A stretch of 47,014 nucleotides of DNA from HGM04593 sp964512955. GTDB lineage: Bacteria > Bacteroidota > Bacteroidia > Bacteroidales > Bacteroidaceae. Positions within the stretch are counted from its first letter, which is position 1; every line of letters begins with the position of its first letter. Below the pieces are notes generated by a model. It saw nothing but the letters and a program-made list of their open reading frames with translations, did not search any database and was not told the origin of the DNA. Where the stretch lies: the NCBI GenBank assembly GCA_964512955.1, contig CAZEKX010000009.1, positions 1 through 47,014 on the forward strand. The letters run 5' to 3'. This document shows, one piece after another, positions 33,057 through 41,214 of the stretch. Position numbers and translations under genes: made by a program.

Positions 33057-33983
33057 TCATTCTTTAAACAGGTCAGTTGAGAGGTATCGCTCGCCACAAT
33101 CGGGCAAGAGAACCACTATATTTTTATATTTATATTCGGGACGTTGCAACAGAGTACCTGCTGCCCACAATGCAGCCCCCGAAGAGAAGCCCACAAGCAG
33201 CCCCTCGGTACGCACTAATATGCGTGCTGTTTCCATTGCATCTTTATCGGTAACAGTTACAACTTCGTCTACAAGTTCGGCATCATAAATGGTAGGAACA
33301 AAACCGGCACCTATTCCTTGTAATTTGTGTACTCCACGTGCTCCACCCGATAAAACTGATGATGTAGCGGGTTCAACTGCCACAATTTTCACATTTGGGT
33401 TATACTCACGTAATCTGCGACCTACGCCTGTGATTGTACCTCCTGTTCCAACACCTGCCACAAAGATATCTACTTTTCCGTCTGTGTCGCGCCATATTTC
33501 ATCGGCAGTATTTATATGCGCCAATGGATTCGCAGCATTTTCAAATTGCTGCAGGACAACTGCACCAGGTATACTTTCGGCAATTTCATACGCTCTATTT
33601 ATAGCCCCTGTCATACCCTCATTACCCGGTGTAAGCACTAATTCTGCTCCGTATGCACGCAACAGATTCATACGCTCCACACTCACAGTCTCGGGCATTG
33701 TTATTACAAGCCTGTACCCCCTCACTGCCGATACAAGTGCAAGTCCCACGCCGGTATTTCCACTTGTAGGCTCAACAATTGTCGATTCTTCATGCAACAT
33801 ACCATGCGCCTCGGCATCCATTATCATAGAAAGAGCCGCACGATCCTTCACACTGCTTCCCGGATTGAAATACTCTATTTTAACGATAGGAGCAGATGAT
33901 AAACCGGTGGCAACAGCATAACGGGATACACGCAATAGCGGTGTATTTCCTATAAGGCATGTGAGAGAATCGGCAATTTTCAT
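33057..33983 (-). CDS. cysK: cysteine synthase A (O-acetylserine sulfhydrylase)
   Basis: 308 residues. PLP-binding Lys46 lies in NPGSSVKDRAA, TSGNTGVGLA binds the substrate carboxylate, and GVGTGGTITG binds the cofactor phosphate. It condenses O-acetylserine and sulfide to cysteine. It starts 1 nt after the maf stop and is 4 nt from cysE. Confidence 0.96.
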   Translation of the reverse strand: MKIADSLTCLIGNTPLLRVSRYAVATGLSSAPIVKIEYFNPGSSVKDRAALSMIMDAEAHGMLHEESTIVEPTSGNTGVGLALVSAVRGYRLVITMPETVSVERMNLLRAYGAELVLTPGNEGMTGAINRAYEIAESIPGAVVLQQFENAANPLAHINTADEIWRDTDGKVDIFVAGVGTGGTITGVGRRLREYNPNVKIVAVEPATSSVLSGGARGVHKLQGIGAGFVPTIYDAELVDEVVTVTDKDAMETARILVRTEGLLVGFSSGAALWAAGTLLQRPEYKYKNIVVLLPDCGERYLSTDLFKE

Positions 33984-33984
33984 A

Positions 33985-34569
33985 TTAAGTTATAAGTTTT
34001 AATTCATTATACAGCCGCTGTACCGGCAACCCCATTACATTGAAATATGAGCCATTGATATTTTCCATACCAATATACCCTATCCACTCCTGAGCACCGT
34101 AAGAACCGGCTTTATCCATAGGTTTATATTTTTGTATATAATACTCTATCTCTTCGTCGGTTAGTTGGGCAAATGTAACATCCGATTGTGCAACAAAACT
34201 ACGCTGTTCACTTTTGGTTGTTATTGTAACCCCGGTAAAAACACTATGCGTTTTACCCGACATATTATGTAACATTCTACGTGCATCTTTGTTGTCCGCA
34301 GGTTTACCAAGAGCAGCACCTTCGAGCCACACAATAGTATCGGCAGTTATTACCAGTTCATCGTCGGACAACATGTTTCTATATGCATCTGCTTTAATCT
34401 TTGATATATAAAGAGGTATATCACCACCTTGTAATGTTGCAGGAAACGATTCATCGACATCGGGCAATATACGCACCTCGAAAGGAATATCAAGACCTTG
34501 TAATAATTCACGACGTCTTGGCGATGCCGATGCAAGTATTACCTTATATTTTTTTATATTTTCAAGCAT
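33985..34569 (-). CDS. maf: Maf-family nucleotide pyrophosphatase
   Basis: 194 residues from ATG 34569 (MLENIKKYK); a longer frame would run into kdsC. Motifs SASPRRRELL at the start, ADTIVWLEG with the catalytic Asp, and DKAGSYGAQEWIGYIGMENINGSY typical of YhdE-type Maf. These enzymes hydrolyse dTTP/UTP or modified nucleotides. The Maf-KdsC-DUF2520 grouping is familiar in Bacteroidales. Confidence 0.92.
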   Translation of the reverse strand: MLENIKKYKVILASASPRRRELLQGLDIPFEVRILPDVDESFPATLQGGDIPLYISKIKADAYRNMLSDDELVITADTIVWLEGAALGKPADNKDARRMLHNMSGKTHSVFTGVTITTKSEQRSFVAQSDVTFAQLTDEEIEYYIQKYKPMDKAGSYGAQEWIGYIGMENINGSYFNVMGLPVQRLYNELKLIT

Positions 34570-34588
34570 AGCAATTAATATCAAGACC

Positions 34589-35107
34589 TTACCAACCAAA
34601 AGCGTTTGCCTTATCCATCCACTTACCTTGTGCACGCATAACCTGTTCTATAACATCACGTCCACAGCCTTTACCACCGTTTCGCGGCGATATATATTTA
34701 GAAATCTCCTTTATCTCAACAGCGGCATCGGCAGGAGCACAGGGCAATCCACACATCTGCATCACCTCGTAATCGGGAATATCATCACCCATATATAGTA
34801 CCTCTTCGGGTTGTAGATTATACTTTGTAAGCAGTTCATCGAAGCATATACGTTTTACCGATACCCCCACATATACATCTTTTATACCAAGACCATTATA
34901 ACGCACCTTAACAGCCTCGGTACGTGCACCGGTTATGATTGCCACACAATAGCCGGCCTTAACAGCCAATTGCAATGCATAACCATCTTTTATATTTACG
35001 GTACGCATAGGTTCACCGTTAGGATACATAGGTATTGTCTCGCAACTAAGCACACCATCTACATCAAAAACAAAAGCCTTTATCTTTTTTAAATCGTAGT
35101 TTATCAT
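34589..35107 (-). CDS. kdsC: KdsC-like Kdo-8-phosphate phosphatase
   Basis: 172 residues, a small HAD-family phosphatase without a cap domain (C0 type) as in YrbI/KdsC. The first motif is VFDVDGVLS, TGARTEA holds the second, and YMGDDIPDYEVM the acidic third. It removes phosphate from Kdo 8-phosphate in lipopolysaccharide core synthesis. It overlaps the upstream gene by 4 nt. The kdsD-like gene is at 16060 in this window. Confidence 0.9.
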   Translation of the reverse strand: MINYDLKKIKAFVFDVDGVLSCETIPMYPNGEPMRTVNIKDGYALQLAVKAGYCVAIITGARTEAVKVRYNGLGIKDVYVGVSVKRICFDELLTKYNLQPEEVLYMGDDIPDYEVMQMCGLPCAPADAAVEIKEISKYISPRNGGKGCGRDVIEQVMRAQGKWMDKANAFGW

Positions 35108-35898
35108 ATATGTCTGTTTTTTTGTATATACCCACTCATTAAATCATACACATCTTTAAGTTCGCCATCGAGCAATTCGCGTTGCCGCTCCATGACTTCG
35201 GTATCACCACGCTGTGCAGGACCGGTCTGTGCCTCACGCGGTTGTAAATGATGTACCTTCATTGCCGTTTCATCTATTAATGGCAACATTGCTTCAAAAG
35301 GCAAACCGTTCCGTTTCAGCAATTCCGCTGCCATAGCATACGAAGCATTTACAAAATTACAAGCAAATACTGCTGCCAGATGTAAATACCTACGCTGTTC
35401 ACTTGTTGCACAATAGACCTTGTCGGTAAGCATGTCGGCAAGATGTTTAGCAATTGATAGAACATTCTCGTTGCATCCTTCGACAAAGATGCTTACTGTA
35501 GAGAAGTCTACAACACGCGCTTTACTGAATGTCTGCATAGGATAAAAGACTCCGTAATATGTACAGCCTGCCTCATGCAAAAGAGATATATGTATACTGC
35601 CTGCAGTGTGCAACACCGGTGTCAGCGGATAACGTTTGGCAACATCATGTGCCACTGATGGAAGAGCAGAATCTATAACCGATATAATAACAATATCGGT
35701 ATCGGGTAAGGAGTTTATGTCTGTTGTATAATAACACTCCACACGTTCACCCAACAAACATGCAGACTCTTGAGAACGACTCCAAACAGCAGACAGCGTA
35801 ACTCCGGCATGTCGCAAAGCCAATGCAAGCGAGGTAGCAACATTCCCGGCGCCAATCAATACAACCTTTGTACTATTTTCCACCAAAATATTCGACAT
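35104..35898 (-). CDS. Rossmann-like and DUF2520 domain protein
   Basis: 264 residues from ATG 35898; an ATG at 35928 is an alternative. An N-terminal NAD(P)-binding fold (VVLIGAGNVATSLALALRHAG) is followed by a helical C-terminal DUF2520 domain (about 130-264) with YAMAAELLKRNGLPFEAMLPLIDET. It resembles NADP-dependent ketopantoate or pyrroline-carboxylate reductases. The substrate is not known. It overlaps the nitroreductase end by about 26 nt and kdsC by 4 nt. Confidence 0.85.
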   Translation of the reverse strand: MSNILVENSTKVVLIGAGNVATSLALALRHAGVTLSAVWSRSQESACLLGERVECYYTTDINSLPDTDIVIISVIDSALPSVAHDVAKRYPLTPVLHTAGSIHISLLHEAGCTYYGVFYPMQTFSKARVVDFSTVSIFVEGCNENVLSIAKHLADMLTDKVYCATSEQRRYLHLAAVFACNFVNASYAMAAELLKRNGLPFEAMLPLIDETAMKVHHLQPREAQTGPAQRGDTEVMERQRELLDGELKDVYDLMSGYIQKNRHI

Positions 35899-36409
35899 GC
35901 AACTTTTCCCACTGCATTTTATCTTCATCGAAAGGTTTACTATCGCGCTCTTTATGACCTACAGCCACAATAGACAATACTGCATAATTGTCGGGCAGTT
36001 TGAGCAGAGCCTTCACATTCTCTTCGGCAGCCCCTCCCTCGGCATCCTTGCGCAGACGTATCTGTACCCAACATGTTCCAAGCCCCATCTCTTCAGCAGC
36101 CAACTGCATTAAAATTGTAGCAATAGAACAATCCTCAACCCACACATCACTTTTCTCGGTATCGGCAACTACAACAACAGCCATTGCAGCCCCCTCGAGC
36201 AACTGCGCTCCTGCGGCTTTACTCACCGACAATTTCTTAAGCATCTCCTTATCCTCTACAAGAACAAACTCCCAAGGATTAATTCGATGACCCGAAGGAG
36301 ACATAAGAGCCGCCTTCATTATATTACATACAGCATTTTCATCTACCGGTTCTCCGGTGAATCTACGACAACTGCGTCTTCTTTTCAACAAATCAAGAAA
36401 ATTCTCCAT
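35873..36409 (-). CDS. nitroreductase-family FMN protein
   Basis: 178 residues from ATG 36409. It starts MENFLDLLKRRRSCRRF, the FMN-phosphate-binding Arg cluster, followed by SPSGHRINPWEFVLV and a C-terminal GHK segment. It is an NAD(P)H-dependent flavin reductase family member; the natural substrate is unknown. First gene of the run that ends in cysE. The promoter lies 20 nt upstream. Confidence 0.88.
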   Translation of the reverse strand: MENFLDLLKRRRSCRRFTGEPVDENAVCNIMKAALMSPSGHRINPWEFVLVEDKEMLKKLSVSKAAGAQLLEGAAMAVVVVADTEKSDVWVEDCSIATILMQLAAEEMGLGTCWVQIRLRKDAEGGAAEENVKALLKLPDNYAVLSIVAVGHKERDSKPFDEDKMQWEKLHVEYFGGK

Positions 36410-36428
36410 AACAAATCTGTTTTGATTG

Positions 36429-36460
36429 CGAAGATAATGCAAAAGAGCAAAAAACCCAAA
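36429..36460 (-). promoter_or_regulatory. promoter of the nitroreductase-kdsC-maf-cysKE operon
   Basis: The minus strand has TTTG (36460-36457), a 20-bp spacer and TATCTTCG (36436-36429), the other excellent example of the TAnnTTCG type. Confidence 0.7.
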
Positions 36461-36589
36461 TTATATTAGAAGCCGTTTTATTTCTTCATTTACAAAAAGG
36501 TTAGCATAAGAAAGCACACCTATGTACTTTTTTACAATTCTTCAACAAGTTTTCTTTCAAAAAAAATAGAAATAACAATTTTCATTTGT

Positions 36590-36597
36590 TATCTTCG
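36590..36597 (+). promoter_or_regulatory. -7 element of the DUF4494-yggS operon
   Basis: TATCTTCG followed by CA, 69 nt upstream of the start at 36667. A small hairpin TGAGAA/TTCTCA (36609-36623) lies in the leader. Confidence 0.5.
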
Positions 36598-36666
36598 CAA
36601 TGTTTTTTTGAGAAGAGTTCTCAGGATAAGGCAATATTCATAAATAATAACTAAAACAGATATAAA

Positions 36667-37104
36667 ATGACACTCAGTTGGTTTGAATGTAAAGTAACAT
36701 ACGAGCGAGCAGGCGAAAAGGGATTAAACACAAAGGTTAATGAGGTATATCTTACACAGGCATTCTCGTTCACCGAGGTAGAAAAACGTCTTACAATGGA
36801 GTTACAGCCACAAGTAACAGGTAGTTTCGACATTCACAAGATGGAACGCACAAAGTATAACGAATTGGTAAATACCGATGACGAAAATGCCGACAAATGG
36901 TTTAAATGTAAAATTGTAATACTCACAATAGATGAGGTAAGCGCAAAAGAGAAAAAGACATCGGTTGTTATACTTGTAAAAGCCGAAGACGTGGCAGGTG
37001 CTGTAAAACGTCTTACCAAGCACATGGAGGATTCTATAATGAATTACGACCTTGCCGCAGTGAACGAAAGTCCCATCGTTGACATATTCCCTTATGAGGG
37101 TTGA
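36667..37104 (+). CDS. DUF4494 protein
   Basis: 145 residues of the Bacteroidota-specific DUF4494 family: start TLSWFECKVTYERAGEKGLNTKVNEVYLTQAFSFTE is typical. Soluble, no signal peptide, function unknown. The 3' end overlaps yggS by 11 nt, so the two are expressed together. Confidence 0.88.
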   Translation: MTLSWFECKVTYERAGEKGLNTKVNEVYLTQAFSFTEVEKRLTMELQPQVTGSFDIHKMERTKYNELVNTDDENADKWFKCKIVILTIDEVSAKEKKTSVVILVKAEDVAGAVKRLTKHMEDSIMNYDLAAVNESPIVDIFPYEG

Positions 37105-37768
37105 TATAGCAGACAGGATAAAAGAGATACGTGCGTTACTCCCCAAAGGGGTAACGCTCATAGCCGTCTCCAAGTACCACCCCAAGGAGGCTATCGAGGT
37201 TGCCTACAATGCCGGACAGCGTGACTTTGGCGAGAGCAAAGCACAAGACCTGCGTAAAAAGGAGCAAGAACTGCCCAATGATATAAGATGGCATTTCATA
37301 GGACACCTACAGAGCAACAAAATAAAATATATTGCTCCATTTGTACATCTCATTCACAGTGTTGACAGTTTTCGACTGTTACAAGAGATTGAGAAGCATG
37401 GTGCAAAAATAGGGCGTAAAATTCCCTGTTTACTACAGATACATATTGCACAAGAAGAAACAAAATTCGGATTCACCCCCAAAGAATGTCGTACAATGCT
37501 TGCCGACGGAGAATGGCGCAACATGCACAATATAGAACTAAGAGGTATTATGTGTATGGCAAGCAACACCGACAATACCGAACAGATTGCATGCGAGTTT
37601 GCCAGCGTAAAAAAACTATTCGATGAGATAAAAGCCGAATACTTTGCCGACAACGACAAGTTCGATACCTTTTCGGCAGGGATGAGCGATGACTATAAAA
37701 TAGCCATTACAAACGGAAGCACACATATACGAATAGGCTCCGACATATTCGGTATTCCACAAATATAA
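37094..37768 (+). CDS. yggS: YggS/PROSC-family PLP homeostasis protein
   Basis: 224 residues from ATG 37094. A single TIM-barrel PLP-binding protein: the cofactor Lys lies in LIAVSKYHP, and GFTPKEC and SAGMSDDYKIAITNGSTHIRIGSDIFG are conserved. It buffers pyridoxal phosphate and affects amino-acid pools; no enzyme activity is established. PLP enzymes HisC and CysK are encoded on the opposite strand nearby. Confidence 0.93.
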   Translation: MRVDIADRIKEIRALLPKGVTLIAVSKYHPKEAIEVAYNAGQRDFGESKAQDLRKKEQELPNDIRWHFIGHLQSNKIKYIAPFVHLIHSVDSFRLLQEIEKHGAKIGRKIPCLLQIHIAQEETKFGFTPKECRTMLADGEWRNMHNIELRGIMCMASNTDNTEQIACEFASVKKLFDEIKAEYFADNDKFDTFSAGMSDDYKIAITNGSTHIRIGSDIFGIPQI

Positions 37769-37807
37769 AACAAGGGAAATTACCATATTACAGTAATTTA
37801 AGGCTCT

Positions 37808-37842
37808 TTTTTTGCACAAAACACCCTGTTTTGTGCAAAAAA
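37808..37842. repeat. 15-bp perfect inverted repeat upstream of the acyl-CoA ligase
   Basis: Arms 37808-37822 and 37828-37842, 5-nt loop. T-runs come before and A-runs after the core GCACAAAAC/GTTTTGTGC, opposite to an intrinsic terminator on either strand. A protein-binding dyad or 3'-end structure is more likely than a terminator. Confidence 0.6.
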
Positions 37843-37877
37843 TTTGTATTTCTTTATGATTTTCACAAAATAAGTAT

Positions 37878-37885
37878 TACCTTCG
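37878..37885 (+). promoter_or_regulatory. -7 element of the acyl-CoA ligase gene
   Basis: TACCTTCG followed by CA, TAnnTTCG type, 53 nt before the start at 37939. Confidence 0.5.
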
Positions 37886-37938
37886 CATCGCAAACAATCA
37901 CAAAGAGATACAATTTAACAATCTAACATAAATAATTT

Positions 37939-39585
37939 ATGCCTAACAATCAGAGTTTTATCGGACTTTATGCAGACAGTTTTAAAGACAACTGGTTACA
38001 TAGTGCTTTAACCGACTACAAAGGTGTTTCTTATACCTACGGTGATGTTGCATGCAAAATTGCGAAACTACATCTGTTTTACAAGATGAGTGATATTAAA
38101 CCCGGCGACCACATAGCAGTATGTGGAAGAAACTGCGCACATTGGGGAATATCATTCCTTTCAATTGTTACATACGGTGCAATAGCCGTTCCCATTCTCC
38201 ACGATTTCAAAGCCGACAATGTACATAACATTGTCAACGATTCCGACTCTCGTCTGTTGTTTGTAGGAGATTCCAACCGCGAACAACTGAACTACGACGA
38301 AATGCCCGAATTAGAAGCAGTTATTCGTATCGAGGATTTCTCAATGCCCATGTCTCGCGACGATAAATTCACAAAGGCACATGCCGACTTAGAGAAAACA
38401 TACAAAGAGACATATCCAAACGGCTTTACATCGGCTGATATAAAGTACCACAAGGATAGTCCCGAAGAATTAGCAATAATCAACTACACATCGGGAACCA
38501 GTGGTTTCTCAAAAGGTGTACTCATTCCCTATCGCGCTTTGTACAATAACATGATGTTCGGTAGAGAAGCATTACCAATGAAACCCGGAATGACAATGCT
38601 TTCTATACTGCCCATGGCACACATGTATGGAATGGCATTCGAGTTCCTTTACGAATTAACGCGCGGTGTACAGGTATACTTCCTGACACGAACTCCCAGC
38701 CCTCGTATCATCTTCGATGCATTTGGCAAGGTACGTCCCATTGCAGTGGTGGCAGTACCCCTTATCATAGAAAAGATTGTCCGTAAGAGTGTATTACCCA
38801 AACTTAACAAGCCCTTGATGCGTATTGCAACAAAAATACCAGGAGTAAATAATATCATCTACGGTAAAATACGTAAACGCATGCTCAAGGCATTTGGTGG
38901 AAACGTAACAACAGTAATTGCAGGTGGTGCGGCATGCAGTAGCGATATCGACGCATTACTACACCGTTTGAAATTCCCATTCACCGTTGGATACGGAGCA
39001 ACAGAGTGCGCCCCCATTATCTGTTATAGCGATTGGAAAGAGGCGAAAGTAGGCAGTTGCGGACGTCCTGCAATAAATATGGAAGTAAAGATATTGAGCA
39101 GCGACCCCGAGAATGTCCCCGGCGAAATAATTGTTCGCGGACCAAATGTAATGCTCGGCTACTACAAGAACCCCGAGGCAACAGCACAGACACTCGACAA
39201 AGAGGGTTGGTATCACACTGGCGACCTTGGTATAATAGACAAAGATGGATTTGTATTTATTAAAGGACGCTGCAAAAACATGTTGTTAGGTGCAAACGGA
39301 CAGAACATCTATCCCGAGGAGATAGAGGCACGCATTAATGAATTGCCATTTGTTGCCGAATCATTGGTAATACAAGAGGGAGAGAAGTTTATAGGCCTTG
39401 TTTACCCCGACCACGATGCACTTAAAGATGCAGGAATTACCGATATTGAAGCAAAAATGGAGGAAAATCGTAAAGTATTGAACCAACAGATACCTTCGTA
39501 CGAACATATCGCCACAATAAGAATAATGAAAGAGGAATTCGAAAAGACTCCTAAGAAGAGTATCAAACGATACCTATATCAATAA
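37939..39585 (+). CDS. long-chain fatty acid-CoA ligase-like AMP-binding protein
   Basis: 548 residues, ANL superfamily. The P-loop-like motif is INYTSGTSGFSKGVL, followed by GYGATECAPIICYSD, YHTGDLG and the C-terminal RCKNMLLGANGQNIYPEEIE. The catalytic Lys lies near the C-terminus (TPKKSIKRY). It should activate a fatty acid with ATP to acyl-AMP and then acyl-CoA or acyl-ACP; chain length is not visible. Stand-alone gene with its own promoter and a strong terminator. Confidence 0.92.
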   Translation: MPNNQSFIGLYADSFKDNWLHSALTDYKGVSYTYGDVACKIAKLHLFYKMSDIKPGDHIAVCGRNCAHWGISFLSIVTYGAIAVPILHDFKADNVHNIVNDSDSRLLFVGDSNREQLNYDEMPELEAVIRIEDFSMPMSRDDKFTKAHADLEKTYKETYPNGFTSADIKYHKDSPEELAIINYTSGTSGFSKGVLIPYRALYNNMMFGREALPMKPGMTMLSILPMAHMYGMAFEFLYELTRGVQVYFLTRTPSPRIIFDAFGKVRPIAVVAVPLIIEKIVRKSVLPKLNKPLMRIATKIPGVNNIIYGKIRKRMLKAFGGNVTTVIAGGAACSSDIDALLHRLKFPFTVGYGATECAPIICYSDWKEAKVGSCGRPAINMEVKILSSDPENVPGEIIVRGPNVMLGYYKNPEATAQTLDKEGWYHTGDLGIIDKDGFVFIKGRCKNMLLGANGQNIYPEEIEARINELPFVAESLVIQEGEKFIGLVYPDHDALKDAGITDIEAKMEENRKVLNQQIPSYEHIATIRIMKEEFEKTPKKSIKRYLYQ

Positions 39586-39643
39586 ATAAAAGACATTATC
39601 ATGACATATACTTAAATTCCTCACGAGTTAAGTACATTCAATT

Positions 39644-39687
39644 AAAAAAAGAGTTTCATTCCATTGACGGAGTGAAACTCTTTTTTT
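39644..39687. terminator. bidirectional terminator
   Basis: A 19-bp stem (39644-39662 with 39669-39687, one G:U) with a 6-nt loop, A-run before and T-run after. It sits between the acyl-CoA ligase gene and the convergent AbgT-like gene. Confidence 0.9.
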
Positions 39688-39735
39688 GACACATAGCAAT
39701 ATTTCTACAATACAAGGATATAAAACCCATGCTCC

Positions 39736-40467
39736 TCATCTATCCCAATCTTGTTTCAATTCCAAATAACCGACAAAGAGAAAAGGGAACACATATAAAA
39801 TATCTGCCATATATTGCGCCACAGAATTATCTATATCCAAAAAGACAAACAGATTCATATACTGCAAACAAGATAAAATGGCTGTAGCAGGCAACATTGC
39901 CAATAGTGCGGGAACAAAGCGTGCCACACAACGTCCCACTCCACACATTACATCGGTAGCAGTACGAAAGTTTCCATAGACATAGCCATACATGAGCGTA
40001 ACAAAAAGTGTACCTACAAAGAACAACAACAACCAGCCACGCAACAATGGAGATGCCGTAATATCACTGGTAACACTCATAAGCAGACGCCATGGAGATA
40101 TAGCAGAGAGAGATATAATACCAACATACAACAATAGCATAAAGAATGCCATTATTGCTGCACGACGCCGATTCACTGTTATAGGATGAAGATGTAACAA
40201 ATCGCCCAAAAGACGTAATAACCCCGAACAGTCGAGCATTGCAACCACCACGAGCAGAAGCATTGCACTGCCCCATGGAGCATCATTAACAGCCTGAACG
40301 GAGTTACCCACAGCCCAACGCACACCTTCACCCGTCATAAGGCTGTTTAAAGCATTGTCTCCATCGACAATATGAACAACGCCAATAATCCACGACAGAA
40401 ACCACAACAACAGTAGTAACAGAGTATAAAGCAATGTCGGGAAATAGTATGCACCTCTTTTATTCAT
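39736..40467 (-). CDS. short AbgT-like membrane protein
   Basis: 243 residues from ATG 40467, about six or seven hydrophobic segments. The stretch SLMTGEGVRWAVGNSVQAVNDAPWGSAM, then VVVAMLDCSGLL resembles the N-terminal part of AbgT-type p-aminobenzoyl-glutamate/sulfonamide transporters, but AbgT proteins have roughly 500 residues. Either a half-size family member or a protein of different function. It overlaps the response-regulator gene by 8 nt, so it is coupled to the kinase system. Confidence 0.55.
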   Translation of the reverse strand: MNKRGAYYFPTLLYTLLLLLLWFLSWIIGVVHIVDGDNALNSLMTGEGVRWAVGNSVQAVNDAPWGSAMLLLVVVAMLDCSGLLRLLGDLLHLHPITVNRRRAAIMAFFMLLLYVGIISLSAISPWRLLMSVTSDITASPLLRGWLLLFFVGTLFVTLMYGYVYGNFRTATDVMCGVGRCVARFVPALLAMLPATAILSCLQYMNLFVFLDIDNSVAQYMADILYVFPFLFVGYLELKQDWDR

Positions 40468-41182
40468 CGGCCTCAAGGTTATTTATATCCAAAATGTGCA
40501 ATTCAATTGCTCGAACCACCAGACGGGTAACATTTATTCCACGTTGCTCGTGTTCGGGAAAGAGGCGCGATACAAGGTCGGCTTGTCGCTTTTCCAAGGA
40601 TTTTACTCCAAACGGCATGGTACGCAAGTTCGCTATCATATCTTTTGTATATCCAAGTGCCAAATGCCTAAGGAAGCACTCATCGTAACGGTCTATCTCA
40701 TATTCTATAAGAGATTTCTTACGAATGGCATCCTGCATAACAGCCTCGCAAAAACGTGACACTATCTTCTCGAGTATAGGCTGGTTAAAAACAAAACGGC
40801 GCCCGGACATAACGCTGTGAATCTCTTGTTTTGTAAGTAACTCACCTGTTTTCAGCACAATACCGTCGGCACCGGCAGCAAGTACATCAACCCACAATTC
40901 CTCGTCAAGCAGTTCCCCGGTAAATATCAGCACCTTTACTTGCGGATATTGCTCTTTAACCCTGGTACATATATCGACACCGACAGTTGTGGAACCGCCC
41001 AAACCAAGGTCGAGCAAGAGTAAATCGGGTAACTGTTTTTCCAACAATGGAAACACCTCGGGTTCACTCATTGCAATACCTATTACATCGGCTTCGGGTA
41101 TTTCAGTACGAAAGATTTCCGTTGTACCCTTCAACTCCAATTTCGCATCCTCAACTATTATTACTGTAAATCTCTTATTCAT
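40460..41182 (-). CDS. response regulator (DUF5932-like)
   Basis: 240 residues from ATG 41182. Receiver domain about 1-125 with the acidic pair in IIVEDAK, phospho-acceptor Asp58 in LLLLDLGLGG, and Lys in IVLKTG. The C-terminal part (about 165-235) looks like a diverged LuxR-type helix-turn-helix (FLRHLALGYTKDMIANLRTMPFGVKSLEKRQADLVSRL). It is the likely partner of the kinase whose stop lies 32 nt upstream. Target genes unknown. Confidence 0.85.
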   Translation of the reverse strand: MNKRFTVIIVEDAKLELKGTTEIFRTEIPEADVIGIAMSEPEVFPLLEKQLPDLLLLDLGLGGSTTVGVDICTRVKEQYPQVKVLIFTGELLDEELWVDVLAAGADGIVLKTGELLTKQEIHSVMSGRRFVFNQPILEKIVSRFCEAVMQDAIRKKSLIEYEIDRYDECFLRHLALGYTKDMIANLRTMPFGVKSLEKRQADLVSRLFPEHEQRGINVTRLVVRAIELHILDINNLEADE

Positions 41183-41214
41183 AACCAAGAAGTTGTTTAA
41201 TTATCTTTCATTTA

